Notes: generated by a model from the letters alone, not told the origin. A stretch of 64,000 nucleotides of DNA from Georgenia thermotolerans (GCF_009193185.1 NZ_VUKF01000008.1:1-64000), one strand, 5' to 3'. Positions 8,796 to 17,627 are shown, counted from the first letter of the stretch. Translations and numbers: made by a program.

Positions 8796-8811
8796 GCAAA
8801 CTTTTGCAAAC
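8796..8811 (-). promoter_or_regulatory. Direct-repeat operator candidate upstream of tmm
   Basis: GCAAAC-TTTT-GCAAAC on the plus strand (TTTGCAAAAGTTTGC on the tmm strand), embedding the palindrome TTTGCAAA. It is an AT-rich island in a GC-rich stretch about 190 bp upstream of the tmm start. A likely -10 (TAATGT on the minus strand, 8790-8795) adjoins it, so a bound repressor would cover the promoter. The 5' leader would be about 180 nt. Confidence 0.45.
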
Positions 8812-9145
8812 GCATGGTTGAGGGCTGTCGGACGGGGAAGTGGCGCTGTTCTCGGGCGCCGGGTGTGGTCGCTGTTGTGGTGCGCCGTGCCGGACGTGCG
8901 GGAACTGGCTGGGTGGGTGAGTCGGCGCGCCGCAGGGCAGGGGGCCGTCGGACGTCGGATTCGGCGGGACTTGTGCAGTCCCGTCGAGAGCTCCGGGGCA
9001 GGGGCCTGGCCAGGGGGGAGGAAGGTCTGCGCCCCGACCTTCACAGCGGCGTGGAGTGCGAGTGGTACGCGGTGACGATGTCGGAGCGTGGGGCGGACCC
9101 GCCCGTTCCGCTGCCGGAGGTCGTCACGGCCCGGGGACGTGTAGA
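8812..9145. other. Gene-poor stretch
   Basis: I see no convincing gene here. Open frames on both strands have Arg/Pro/Ala-rich translations typical of out-of-frame GC-rich DNA. It ends in the hairpin at 9146-9196. Confidence 0.5.
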
Positions 9146-9196
9146 ACGAGAAAGGCTCCACACCCCGGGTTTCCCCTGGTGCGGAGCCGTTCTCGT
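9146..9196. terminator. Long hairpin before the second 19-bp repeat
   Basis: ACGAGAAAGGCTCCACACC (9146-9164) pairs at 17 of 19 positions with 9178-9196 across a 13-base loop. It would work as a terminator in either direction; it could end whatever once lay to the left or right of the island junction. Confidence 0.6.
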
Positions 9197-9211
9197 CGCT
9201 GTCTCAACGAG
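9193..9211 (+). repeat. 19-bp direct repeat, copy 2
   Basis: Identical to 7091-7109. Its last base is the first base of the 10-bp sequence shared with the tRNA-Leu 3' end (9211-9220). Confidence 0.7.
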
Positions 9212-9570
9212 TGTCCGGAGCGAGTGCCCGCCGCTACCCGCACGAGTGTTGAATCTCGGATAGGTGGCGTGAGCAGGGGCTACACGCAGCCTGTCGGATG
9301 GACACTGAACTTCCGGCGCGAGAGCGTCGGCGGGATCCGAATGAGACAGCGGATCGAGAGAGGCTTCGCGACTTCCACAACGCGGGCCTCTCTTGCTGTC
9401 CCGGGCCAAAAATCGCCCTGGTGAAGCCCAGTCGTGCGGGCCCAGCCTGCGGGGCTCGTACGATGAGCGTTCGAGTCTGGTCTAACGGCTGCACGACGAC
9501 GCGTCGATGGTGCTCGTGGTCGTCCTGGCCGCCTTGACGTGTATCGCGTCGTATGTGCGGCCGCCTACAG

Positions 9571-10060
9571 GCCGGGTGGATCTGGGTCAACAGGCCGCGC
9601 AGGCGGTTGGAGGTGGCGGTGATCTGCCCGCGCAGGTCGTCGTCGAACCCGCAGAGCATGGTCAGCTCGTCGGCCAGCTCGATCGAGCGCAGCGGGTGGG
9701 GGCATGGTCCGGGCGGCCTCGGCGATGACGCGGGCGTCACGGGCGTCGGTCTTGGCGTTGCCGGGGTGCAGATCCGCGATCCGGCGCATCGACAGCCCGG
9801 GCAGGTATCCCACCAGGGGCGCCGGCATCGCGGGCGACCGCCACGGGCAGGGCGCCGATCGTCGCGGGCTGGTCGACGACCACCAGGACCTGGCCGCGTG
9901 TGGCGAGATCGGCGAGGATCGCCCTCAGCTTCGCCTCGTCGTCGGGCAGTGCTCGGTCGTAGAGGACCTTCCCGGCCCGGTCGAGCGCGACGGCGTGGTG
10001 GTCACATTTGCTGACGTCGAGCCCGACGAAGACGTCGACGTGCTGGTGGTCCGGGATCAT
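9571..10060 (-). pseudogene. IS110-family transposase, 5' fragment with frameshifts
   Basis: Reading leftward from ATG 10060: VFVGLDVSKCDHH opens the RuvC-like DEDD domain, followed by VLVVVDQPATIGALP, then after a frameshift near 9820 YLPGLSMRRIADLHPG and AKTDARDARVIAEAARTM, then after a second frameshift near 9706 LRSIELADELTMLCGFDDDL and ATSNRLRGLLTQIHPA. Homology stops abruptly at 9571, mid-protein, before the C-terminal transposase domain. The missing continuation (ALERVLGKHLDHPGML) is found on the opposite strand at 17192. It is non-functional. Confidence 0.85.
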
Positions 10061-10454
10061 CTGCCCTCCGTTGCCAAGCCGCTGCTGACAGGCCTGTCAG
10101 CGGCGGGCTGGATGTCGGCATCCCACGTTACGAAGGCGACTCCGCATCCGATCAGGGGTAAAGAGCCATACCGGAACCGACAGGCCAGCACCCCCGTTCG
10201 AACACGACCCGAGGGCTGCGAAGAAGGTAACCAGGGGGCGGCGGCGGAGCATTCGACTGGTACGGCCGTGACGGCTGATCTGCCTCGCGGTCCGGACAGC
10301 GCGGCGCAAAGTTCAATGATGACCGAGTCCATAGGTTGGAGGACGGAAATCTTTGCGGATCGTCCGGATGCGACAGAGGCGTTACGCCGCGCACACTGGT
10401 CGTATTGGCGATCGCGGCCCCCCGGCGGCGATGTGCTGAGGAGGGGGGCCAGCC
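10061..10454. other. Gap upstream of the IS110 fragment, with a perfect palindrome
   Basis: There is no gene in this 394-bp gap. It contains the perfect 18-bp palindrome GCTGACAGGCCTGTCAGC (10084-10101), whose arms continue imperfectly for several more bases. In IS110-group elements the untranslated DNA on this side of the transposase encodes the bridge RNA, so part of the gap may be the old IS end. The right part, up to AGGAGGGGGGCC at 10439-10450, would carry the desaturase promoter. Confidence 0.4.
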
Positions 10455-11552
10455 ATGAGCAGCACCAATGAGAGTTCGACCGCGCCGTCCGCGACGTCGG
10501 CACAGTCGGCCCGGGAGCGGCACGTCAGTGACTTTACTGTGCTGACTCAGCAGGTCCAGGCAGTCGGGTTGATGCGCCGGCGCTACGGGTACTACTGGTC
10601 CAAACTGGTTGGCCTGGTGGTGGCCGGCCTCCTGCTGACTGTGGGGTTCGTCCTGATCGGCGACACGTGGTGGCAGTTGCTGACTGCCGTTGTCCTCGCG
10701 GGGCTGTTGGTCCAGATCTCCTTCCTCGGCCACGACGCTGCCCACCGGCAGATCTTTGTCTCTGGCAGGTGGAACCACTGGGTCTCGCTCGTCGTGTCGA
10801 ACCTTTTCGCCGGCATCGGTTTGGGCTGGTGGCAGCGCAAGCACAATAAGCACCACGCGACGCCCAACAAGATCGACGGCGACCCGGACATCGCACCGGG
10901 GATCGTGGCATTCACCGCGCAGGCGGCCGAGGCCCGCAAGACTCGGCTCACCAGGTCCCTCACCGGCTGGCAGGCCTGGTTCTTCTTCCCACTCCTGCTC
11001 CTGGAGGGCCTGAACCTTCACTTCCAAGGCATGAGGCGGCTGCTCGTCCGAGGTGAGGTGAAGCACCGCGGGGTGGAACTGGTCTTCCTCACCGTCCGGC
11101 TCACGGGCTTCGTTGCTCTGGTCTTCTACGTCCTCTCCCCGGGCAAGGCGTTGGCCTTCATCGGCGTCGAGCTCGCCGTCTACGGCCTCTACCTAGGTGT
11201 CACCTTCGCTGTCAACCATGTGGGCATGCCGATCGTGCCGGCGGACGCGAAGATCGACTTCCTCCGGCGCCAGGTGCTCATGAGCCGCAACATCGCCGGC
11301 CGGCGCTGGCTCGACACCGCCATGGGCGGCCTGAACTACCAGATCGAGCACCACCTCTTCCCCTCCATGGCGCGGCCGAACCTCCGCAAGGTCGCTCCGC
11401 TCATCCGCGAGTACTGCGACCAGCTCGGCGTGCACTACACCGAGACCAGCCTCTCCCGGGCGTGCCGCGAGGTCGCCGTGTACATCAACCGGGTCGGCCG
11501 CGGAGGGATCGACGTCTGGGCCTGCCCGCTGGTGACCCAGTACCGCACATGA
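10455..11552 (+). CDS. Membrane fatty acid desaturase
   Basis: 365 residues, di-iron acyl desaturase of the DesA3 / linoleoyl-CoA-desaturase type. All three histidine boxes are present: HDAAH (93-97), HNKHH (130-134) and QIEHH (296-300). Two pairs of apolar helices (about 50-90 and 165-245) place it in the cytoplasmic membrane. It introduces a double bond into acyl chains using ferredoxin- or cytochrome-type electrons; no electron donor is encoded next to it. The ATG follows a very strong GAGGGGGG site. Lying on the putative mobile element, it looks like cargo that would change membrane fluidity. Regiospecificity cannot be read from the sequence. Confidence 0.88.
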   Translation: MSSTNESSTAPSATSAQSARERHVSDFTVLTQQVQAVGLMRRRYGYYWSKLVGLVVAGLLLTVGFVLIGDTWWQLLTAVVLAGLLVQISFLGHDAAHRQIFVSGRWNHWVSLVVSNLFAGIGLGWWQRKHNKHHATPNKIDGDPDIAPGIVAFTAQAAEARKTRLTRSLTGWQAWFFFPLLLLEGLNLHFQGMRRLLVRGEVKHRGVELVFLTVRLTGFVALVFYVLSPGKALAFIGVELAVYGLYLGVTFAVNHVGMPIVPADAKIDFLRRQVLMSRNIAGRRWLDTAMGGLNYQIEHHLFPSMARPNLRKVAPLIREYCDQLGVHYTETSLSRACREVAVYINRVGRGGIDVWACPLVTQYRT

Positions 11553-11877
11553 GCGTGGCCCTGGGCTCTTGCGACCGTCAAACGGGGACACCGTGCGGAG
11601 GAAGGCCGATCAGCCGACCGCATCTTGCTGCAGTAGCGGCGGCACCGCGGAGGCGCGGGGTGGGGACGGCACGTCCGGTGTGGTTGTGTGGTCCCACCGG
11701 CCGCTTGATGGTTGTTCGGCTACCGCCTCCCTTGCAACGACTGCGTCGTGCGCATCTGCGCGGAGGGCCCAGACAGCACAGCGTCGGTACTGACTGGGAT
11801 GCTTGCGGTGGGCAGTGGTCGCCGTGGCGCCGTAGCGTGGCCTGGGTGCCGCACATGCTGCAGGAAACGACCAGAAC
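11553..11877. other. Gap without recognisable gene
   Basis: The 325 bp between the desaturase and STAS genes hold only short frames with Arg/Cys/Pro-rich translations. No clear hairpin or repeat was seen. Confidence 0.4.
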
Positions 11878-12213
11878 ATGAGTACGGCCGCACTTGACGG
11901 TGCTCCGACAGGCTCGATTCGGCTCACGTCAGCCCCCTACATGGTGCGCCTGATCCTCTCCGGCGACCTGGACGACAGCTTCACCCGCGACCTGATGGAC
12001 CTGGTGAGGACCGCTGAGCGCCACACCGGCCCCATTGAGGTGGACACCCAGGCGGTCGGTTTTGTGGACTCCGCTGTGATCGCAGTCTTCGCGGCCCTGG
12101 ACTACCGCCAGCCCGGCCGCCTTCGGTTCGTCAATACTTCCGAGTCGGTTCGATTTCTCCTGGAGCTGATTCAACTAGGGAAGCTCATCGAGGTCGTCGA
12201 CGACGCTTCGTGA
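11878..12213 (+). CDS. STAS-domain (anti-anti-sigma factor-like) protein
   Basis: 111 residues, a single STAS domain: VRLILSGDLDDSF strand-turn-helix, then IEVDTQAVGFVDSAVIAVF with D64-S65 at the place of the phosphorylatable serine of SpoIIAA/RsbV, then LRFVNTSESVRFLLEL. In that family the serine is phosphorylated by an anti-sigma kinase and the unphosphorylated form releases a sigma factor. No partner kinase or sigma gene is nearby, so the partner must be elsewhere or the gene is a stranded cargo gene. The start at ATG 11878 has only a weak ribosome site (AGGAAACG about 10 bases upstream). Confidence 0.75.
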   Translation: MSTAALDGAPTGSIRLTSAPYMVRLILSGDLDDSFTRDLMDLVRTAERHTGPIEVDTQAVGFVDSAVIAVFAALDYRQPGRLRFVNTSESVRFLLELIQLGKLIEVVDDAS

Positions 12214-12459
12214 GCACATGGCCCGGTCCGCATCGCGCGGGCGTGATCGTTAGCGGGTTACCTAACCTGTACAGATGTCTTCGAGCCGACTCGACGGCCT
12301 GCACAAGGCAGGTCGCGAGCGGGATAGCGCCAAGATGCTGAATCGAGCCCGGCGCAGGGGTTGGCGCTGCAGTGAGCAGGTTGCACGAGGTCTGGCGGGG
12401 CGGTGGTCGGCGGCCCCCGCAACGAGAGCGGACGGGGCGCGGCGGGTTTCTATCTCCCC

Positions 12460-12810
12460 AGTCAAGCCGCGAGGGCTGCGGCGGCTCGTAGACCGAGCGT
12501 CGCGGAGCATGGCGAACAGGACGTCGTAGCGTCGGCGGGCGAAGGGCGACAAGTGCCTGGTTGTGCCGCTTGCCCTTGACTCGTTTGCGGTAGTAGTAGT
12601 GCTGGGAGATGGGATCGCTCAGGGCGGCGAAGGCGGCGAGGAACAGGGCGCGTTTGAGGACGTTGTTACCGGCCCGGTTCGGGGGCTCGCCGGTGGAGGT
12701 GCTCGAACGGCGGGTGACGGGCGCGAGGCCGGGCGTAGGAGGCCAGGTGGCCGGCGGAGGTGAAGTCGTCGCCGGCGAGCTCGGTCGGGAGCCGAGCGGT
12801 GGTCACGGGT
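12460..12810 (-). pseudogene. Second IS110-family transposase remnant (3' part)
   Basis: On the minus strand, in three frames, I read AGHLASYA, then VTRRSSTSTGEPPNRAG, NNVLKRALFLAAFAALSD, GKRHNQALVAL and RRRYDVLFAMLRD, which is the conserved C-terminal half of IS110 transposases up to their usual end. At least two frameshifts interrupt it and the N-terminal part is absent. It is a different remnant from the two matched halves at 9571 and 17192. Between 12214 and 12460 I see nothing coding. Confidence 0.75.
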
Positions 12811-12871
12811 TGTGTAATACGTTCCCGTACGCCAACCAAACGGCTCTGGCGCGTGCGTGCGAGGACAGCGC

Positions 12872-13048
12872 TCAGTCCCCGGATGTGGCCACATCTTCCG
12901 CGCCGCCGCTTGCGTCGACCATCACGGCGCCGCACCGGCGGCACACGTAGTTCATCTGCGAGCCCTTAGAGGAGACGCTGGCTCCCTCGAGCACCCACTT
13001 GTGCTCCCAGCATTCGCCGGAGTCCGGGCCTTCGTTGGCGTCGTCCAT
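12872..13048 (-). CDS. Zinc-ribbon-like miniprotein
   Basis: About 58 residues from ATG 13048 (a GTG two codons upstream is possible). The layout CWEHKW-n-MNYVCRRCGAVMVD resembles a common actinobacterial small protein with a Cys/His pair and a CxxC, a likely single zinc site. GAGG lies upstream of the ATG. It is kept because the composition and motif differ clearly from the shadow translations around it. Role unknown; such miniproteins often accompany plasmid or phage modules. Confidence 0.55.
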   Translation of the reverse strand: MDDANEGPDSGECWEHKWVLEGASVSSKGSQMNYVCRRCGAVMVDASGGAEDVATSGD

Positions 13049-13385
13049 ACCCACGCCTCAAGGCTCCCACGTCCTCGGCGCCTGCACCCCTCCAGCTGTC
13101 GCCAGCTCACTCGAGAGCGTCTACGCCACTCGGGCTCAGGGATTGAGACTGACGGAGTGTGTGCCGTCGCCGGTGCCGACGATACGGGGCCGTCCCGCTC
13201 ACCACCCGTGATCTCAAAGAACCGGGGGACGGGGACGGTTATACGCGGGCGGCGGCGCTGGCTCCCGCTGCTCGGCCGGCGCGCTCGCAACCGGCACCGG
13301 CTGTCGGGGATCTTCTCCGTCGCTCTACGCCCCGTCCCGCCGTTCGTCCCATGGCCCACAAGAACCATGGCAGTCGCTGTGTTAA
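13049..13385. other. Gap without recognisable gene
   Basis: Degraded-looking DNA of the element. A stop in the frame of the following relaxase remnant lies at 13383. No repeats or hairpins stand out. Confidence 0.35.
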
Positions 13386-13665
13386 GGAAAGCACGCTCAC
13401 CGACCGACAACGGGTTGGGGTCCATCACACGACTCCATCGTTGGGTTCGACGACAAGACCAGCCACCAGGCCCCGTCCCGGTGGGTCGCCGTATGCCACG
13501 GAGTGTCCGAGGTCGGCAGCGACCACATCAGTCTCGCGGTGATCCTGGTGACCGATGACGGCGCTCGTGCACGGTCCATTCTTCCTCGCCTCGTACCGGG
13601 GACCCCGCCCGCGCTGCCGCACCATGCCATCCGCCTGCCGCGGTCCCGCCTCGTCTCTCGCCGAT
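13386..13665 (+). pseudogene. Relaxase gene remnant
   Basis: One frame reads SRWVAVCHGVSEVGSDHI then SLAVILVTDDGARA. In actinobacterial mobilisation relaxases the corresponding stretch is WVAVRHGLS...NDHIHIAV..LVREDG, carrying the metal-binding HIH. Here the second histidine is serine and the flanks are unrelated, so this is a short decayed piece. The call depends on recalled family patterns. Confidence 0.4.
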
Positions 13666-13712
13666 GAATGCCGTCAAGCCTCCGGTGTCCCTGTCTGCTG
13701 AATGGACGTATG

Positions 13713-13725
13713 CTACCTTCGGTAG
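13713..13725 (+). promoter_or_regulatory. Small inverted repeat upstream of the relaxase gene
   Basis: CTACC-TTC-GGTAG just after a TATGCT -10-like box (13709-13714) and 18 bp before the relaxase ATG. It could be an autoregulatory operator or a start-site hairpin. Confidence 0.35.
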
Positions 13726-13742
13726 TTGCAAGTACACGCGAC

Positions 13743-16700
13743 ATGGGGGTCGGTGTGCGCGGCGGAGTGATCCTGTTCCGGGGGACGGGGACTGCCGCGC
13801 GTCGTTACCTCGAGGCGGACCGCTCGCGAGCGGACGAGTACTACCTGGAGGCCGGTACCGCCCGGGCGGCGTTCTCCGTGGTCGACGGCGCCGGGATGGC
13901 GGTGGACGATCGAGCGCTGACTCCGACCGAGTACGCGGGCTGGGTCGACTGGCTCGACCCGATCAGCGGGGAGGCGATGGGCAGGGCCCGCCAGGCCGGC
14001 GGTGGCCGGCAAGGGTCCCCGCGGTTCGCGGAGATGGTCGTGAACACGCCGAAGTCCCTGTCGATCGCCGCGGCGCTGCATCCGGACGTGTCCGCGGCGC
14101 TGGATGCTGCCCAGCGCGACGCCGCGCAGGCGATCCGCTCCTGGCTCGGGCAGCACTCGGTCACCCGCGTCGGCCCGCGCGGGAACCAGGAGGTCGTGCC
14201 GGTCGAGCGGCTGCAGACGGTAGCCATCTCGCACCGGACCTCTCGCGCCGGCGACCCGCACCGGCACATCCACCTGCAGATCGGCACCCGGGTGTGGGCC
14301 CGTGGTGCCTGGCGCGGGCTGGACACCGCGGCGCTGTTCCGCCAGCAAGGGGCGATCCGGGCGCTGGGCGCCGCGGTGCTGGCGGCCCACCCACAACTGG
14401 CCGCGGTGCTCGGCGCCCACGGCCTGACCCTCGATCCAGTCTCCGGCGAGGTGGCGGAGCTGGAACCGTTCAACGCGGTGATGAGCAAGCGCGCCGGCCA
14501 GGTCGCTCGCAACCTCGCGGCGTTCACGGCGCAGTGGGAGGCCGCCCACCCTGGCCGGGAGCCCGGCCCGGGGGTCAGCGCCCGGTTACAGGCGATGGCC
14601 TGGGATCACCACCGCCCGAGCAAGAAGCCCTCCCGGCTCGGCAGCGAGGCCGGCTGGCGGCGGGAGCTGGACGAGGCCGGCTACACCCCGGATCTCCGGC
14701 GCGTGCCCTGCCGCCCACCGCGGGAGCTGGATGAGCTGCGGGTGCAGCAGGTCGCGAACCGCGCGCTGGACCGGTGCGCGGCGGCGGCGTCGACGTGGAC
14801 CCGGCACACGGTCCAGGAGCACGTCACCCGGATCATCACCGAATCCGGGGTGCGCGCGACCCCGGCGGCCTTGGTCGAGCTCATCACGATCACCACCCGG
14901 CTCGCCGTGGAGGACTGCCTGTCGGTGCTGCCGCCCGGGGCCGCGGCGCCGGACCACGTCGCCCACCTGACGAGCCTGCGGGTGGTCGCCGTCGAGACGC
15001 GCCTGCGCGACCTGCTCGCCGCCCGCGCCGGCGGCGACGCACCCCCGACGCCCGACATGATCCCGGGGGCGCAGGGGCACGTCCTGGACGCCGAGCAGGC
15101 CCGCGCGGCCGCCGCTATCGCCTCGGACGCTGCACTCGTGGTCGTGGAGGGCGCGGCCGGGGCGGGCAAGACCACCATGCTCGGCGCCGCCATCCGCGCC
15201 GCCACCGAGCAGGGCCGCGCCACCCGCATCGTGACGCCAACGAAGAAGGCCGCACAGGTCGCCGCGCAGGAGCTCGGCGTCCCGGCCGACAGCGTGGCCA
15301 AACTCGTGCACGCCAACGGGTGGCGGTGGAACGCGGACGCCGTGTGGACCCGGCTGAAAGTCGGCGACGCCGACCCGGACACCGGCACCGCCTATGGCGG
15401 CCCACCACCGGCGGCGCGGCTGCGGCGGAGCGAGCGGATCATGGTCGACGAGGCCGGAATGCTCGACCAGGACACCGCCCTGGCCCTGCTGACCATCGCC
15501 GACGAGGCCGGCGCCACCCTCGCCCTGGTCGGCGATCGCGCCCAGCTGCCCGCCGTCGGCCGCGGCGGCGTCCTCGACATCGCCGCCCAGCTCGCTGGCA
15601 CGACCTACGACATGGCGAACGTGCACCGCTTCACCGACCCCGCATACGCCGACCTCACGGTGCGGATGCGCGCCGGGGAGCACCCCGCGGAGCTGTTCGA
15701 CCAGCTGCATGCGCTCGGCCTGGTGCGTGTGCACGAGAGCACCGAGGCGATGCGGGAGGCGATCGCCAGGACGGCGAGCGGCGGCGACGCGATCACGACC
15801 GCGACGAACGAGGAGGCGCGCGAGCTGAATGCGCGCATCCGCGAGGTGCGGGTGCGCCAGGGCCTGGTCGATGACGCCCGCACCGTGTCCGGGGCGGACG
15901 GGCTGCCGATCGGCACCGGAGACGTGATTCAGACCCGCCACAACGACAGCGTCCTGAAGGTCGCCAACCGACAGACCTGGACCGTCACCCGCGTCGAGCG
16001 TAACGGCGCGGCCTGGGTGACCGAGCACGGGAGCGGGAGCGGGCGCCGGCACCCGGCCGCCGTGCGGCTCCCGGCCCAGTATGTGGCCGAGCACGCGCAC
16101 CTGGCCTACGCCGCCACCGCCTACGGCGTCCAGGGCGCAACGGTGGACCAGTCGCACACGGTCTTGTCCGACGCCCTCGACGCGGCCGGGGTCTACGTCG
16201 GCATGACCCGCGGCCGCACCCAGAACCTCCTCCACGTCGTGGCGGCGGACCTGGACGACGCCCGGCAGCAGTTCGTCGCCGCGCTCGAGCGCGACCGCGC
16301 CGACCGCGGCCTCACCGAAGCGACCCGGGCCGCGCAGGACGCCGTCAGCGGCCTGGTGCCCGACGGCCGCCTCGCGTGGGTGAACGCCGAACGGACCCGC
16401 CTGCGCGAGTGGATCGCGACCGCCGACCGTCAGGCGGCCCGGTGGGAGCGCGCCAAGGACGCCCTGGCCCGCCAGGCCGCCGCCCACCACACCGAGTACG
16501 CCCGGCAAAGCCAGTTCGTCGTCGCCGCCGACGCCCACGCATCCGAGGTTCGGAACCAGGTCGCCGTACCACTGATCGTCAAGGCCATCGCCGACGCCGC
16601 CAACTATCAGACCGCCCAACAGCGCATGTGGCAGGCGAACCGCGCCCTGCCAGGCTACGGGCGGTTCGGCCGGCGGTCCGCCGCCCGCACCGCGCGGGAG

Positions 16701-17246
16701 ACCACCCAGGCACACCAGGACGCCGAGGACGCGATGCGGCGACGCTGGGGGGCGGTGCCGCCCGCGATGGTGAACACCCGCTCCTGGGCCGAGGCCATCG
16801 CCGGGCGGCGAGCCGACGCCCACTCCCGCGTCGTCGAAGCGCGAGAGGACGCCGCCCACGCTCACCGGCAGCTACGAGGCCTTACCGCCCGCCACGCGGA
16901 CGCACGGGCGGCGCTGTGGCGCAGCATCGGCGACGGCCAGCCGCCGAGCACCATCGACGCCCGCGCCGTCGAGTTGCGCCGCCGCGCGGACCAAGCACGC
17001 CGCCTACTCGCCGCGATCGAGGCCCTCCCCATCACCGAGGCCGCGCAACTCCTCCGCCAGAACGCCATCCCCTCCGCTCCCGAGCGGATGCCCGACGCCA
17101 CGCTGAAGGCACAGGCGCTCGAAGCCCACGGCCAGACATCGCCGCCTCCCGCGCGTCGGCTGGGGCCGCGCCGCGACCTCGGGCCGTGGCCGCCCTCGAG
17201 CGGGTCCTCGGCAAGCACCTGGACCACCCGGGCATGCTCGACCTGA
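13743..17246 (+). CDS. MobF-family conjugative relaxase with helicase domain, C-terminus fused to IS DNA
   Basis: About 1167 residues. The N-terminal TrwC-type relaxase domain has the catalytic tyrosine pair in ADEYYLEAG (33-34) and the three-histidine metal motif DPHRHIHLQ (about 171). A superfamily-1 helicase follows, with Walker A VVEGAAGAGKTTM near residue 470, IMVDEAGMLD (motif II), LVGDRAQLPAVGRGG (motif III) and AATAYGVQGATVDQ / VGMTRGR (motifs V and VI). The rest is charged and helical. It nicks and unwinds DNA for conjugal transfer. ATG 13743 is chosen because the relaxase fold begins directly after it. From about 17192 the frame runs through IS110 DNA out of phase, so the last 18 or so residues are not native. 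No coupling protein or type IV secretion genes are in the window. Confidence 0.82.
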   Translation: MGVGVRGGVILFRGTGTAARRYLEADRSRADEYYLEAGTARAAFSVVDGAGMAVDDRALTPTEYAGWVDWLDPISGEAMGRARQAGGGRQGSPRFAEMVVNTPKSLSIAAALHPDVSAALDAAQRDAAQAIRSWLGQHSVTRVGPRGNQEVVPVERLQTVAISHRTSRAGDPHRHIHLQIGTRVWARGAWRGLDTAALFRQQGAIRALGAAVLAAHPQLAAVLGAHGLTLDPVSGEVAELEPFNAVMSKRAGQVARNLAAFTAQWEAAHPGREPGPGVSARLQAMAWDHHRPSKKPSRLGSEAGWRRELDEAGYTPDLRRVPCRPPRELDELRVQQVANRALDRCAAAASTWTRHTVQEHVTRIITESGVRATPAALVELITITTRLAVEDCLSVLPPGAAAPDHVAHLTSLRVVAVETRLRDLLAARAGGDAPPTPDMIPGAQGHVLDAEQARAAAAIASDAALVVVEGAAGAGKTTMLGAAIRAATEQGRATRIVTPTKKAAQVAAQELGVPADSVAKLVHANGWRWNADAVWTRLKVGDADPDTGTAYGGPPPAARLRRSERIMVDEAGMLDQDTALALLTIADEAGATLALVGDRAQLPAVGRGGVLDIAAQLAGTTYDMANVHRFTDPAYADLTVRMRAGEHPAELFDQLHALGLVRVHESTEAMREAIARTASGGDAITTATNEEARELNARIREVRVRQGLVDDARTVSGADGLPIGTGDVIQTRHNDSVLKVANRQTWTVTRVERNGAAWVTEHGSGSGRRHPAAVRLPAQYVAEHAHLAYAATAYGVQGATVDQSHTVLSDALDAAGVYVGMTRGRTQNLLHVVAADLDDARQQFVAALERDRADRGLTEATRAAQDAVSGLVPDGRLAWVNAERTRLREWIATADRQAARWERAKDALARQAAAHHTEYARQSQFVVAADAHASEVRNQVAVPLIVKAIADAANYQTAQQRMWQANRALPGYGRFGRRSAARTARETTQAHQDAEDAMRRRWGAVPPAMVNTRSWAEAIAGRRADAHSRVVEAREDAAHAHRQLRGLTARHADARAALWRSIGDGQPPSTIDARAVELRRRADQARRLLAAIEALPITEAAQLLRQNAIPSAPERMPDATLKAQALEAHGQTSPPPARRLGPRRDLGPWPPSSGSSASTWTTRACST

Positions 17247-17490
17247 TGCAGACCTTGCCACGCCGGCCGACCTGAAGACCGCGGGAACGAAGCGGATCGC
17301 CACCCGTCTGACCAAACGGGCCCCGCGCCTGGGGCAGGCGCCTGGCCGAGGAGATCACCGCCGCGCTGGCCGAGCAGACCGTGGTCGTCGCCGGCACCTC
17401 CGCCGCCGGGATCGTGCGGTCACGGCTGGCCGCCCAGCTCGCCGAGCTAGGCGCCCAACGCGCCGACGTCGCCGCCAAGGTCGGACCAGA
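17192..17490 (+). pseudogene. IS110-family transposase, 3' fragment joined to the relaxase gene
   Basis: Reads ALERVLGKHLDHPGMLDL, then (after a frame change) LKTAGTKRIATRLTKRAPRL, RLAEEITAALAEQT, VAGTSAAGIV and RLAAQLAEL. This picks up exactly where the fragment at 9571-10060 ends (QIHPA / ALERVLG), but on the other strand. The end of the element is lost near 17490. Confidence 0.8.
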
Positions 17491-17627
17491 TCGACCGCTT
17501 CACTGGACCTTCGCGATTCAGCGCCGCGCAGACGAGTTCGGCCGTCCGTGCACCGTCTCAAGCATTGACACCAACGCCGTTCGGCCAGAGCCCGAATGTC
17601 GTGGCTTCGGCGGAGGGGCCATGGCGT

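Noticed and set aside
8818-9409. Several 80-120-codon frames on both strands
   Set aside because: No start-site signal, no motif and composition like shadow frames.
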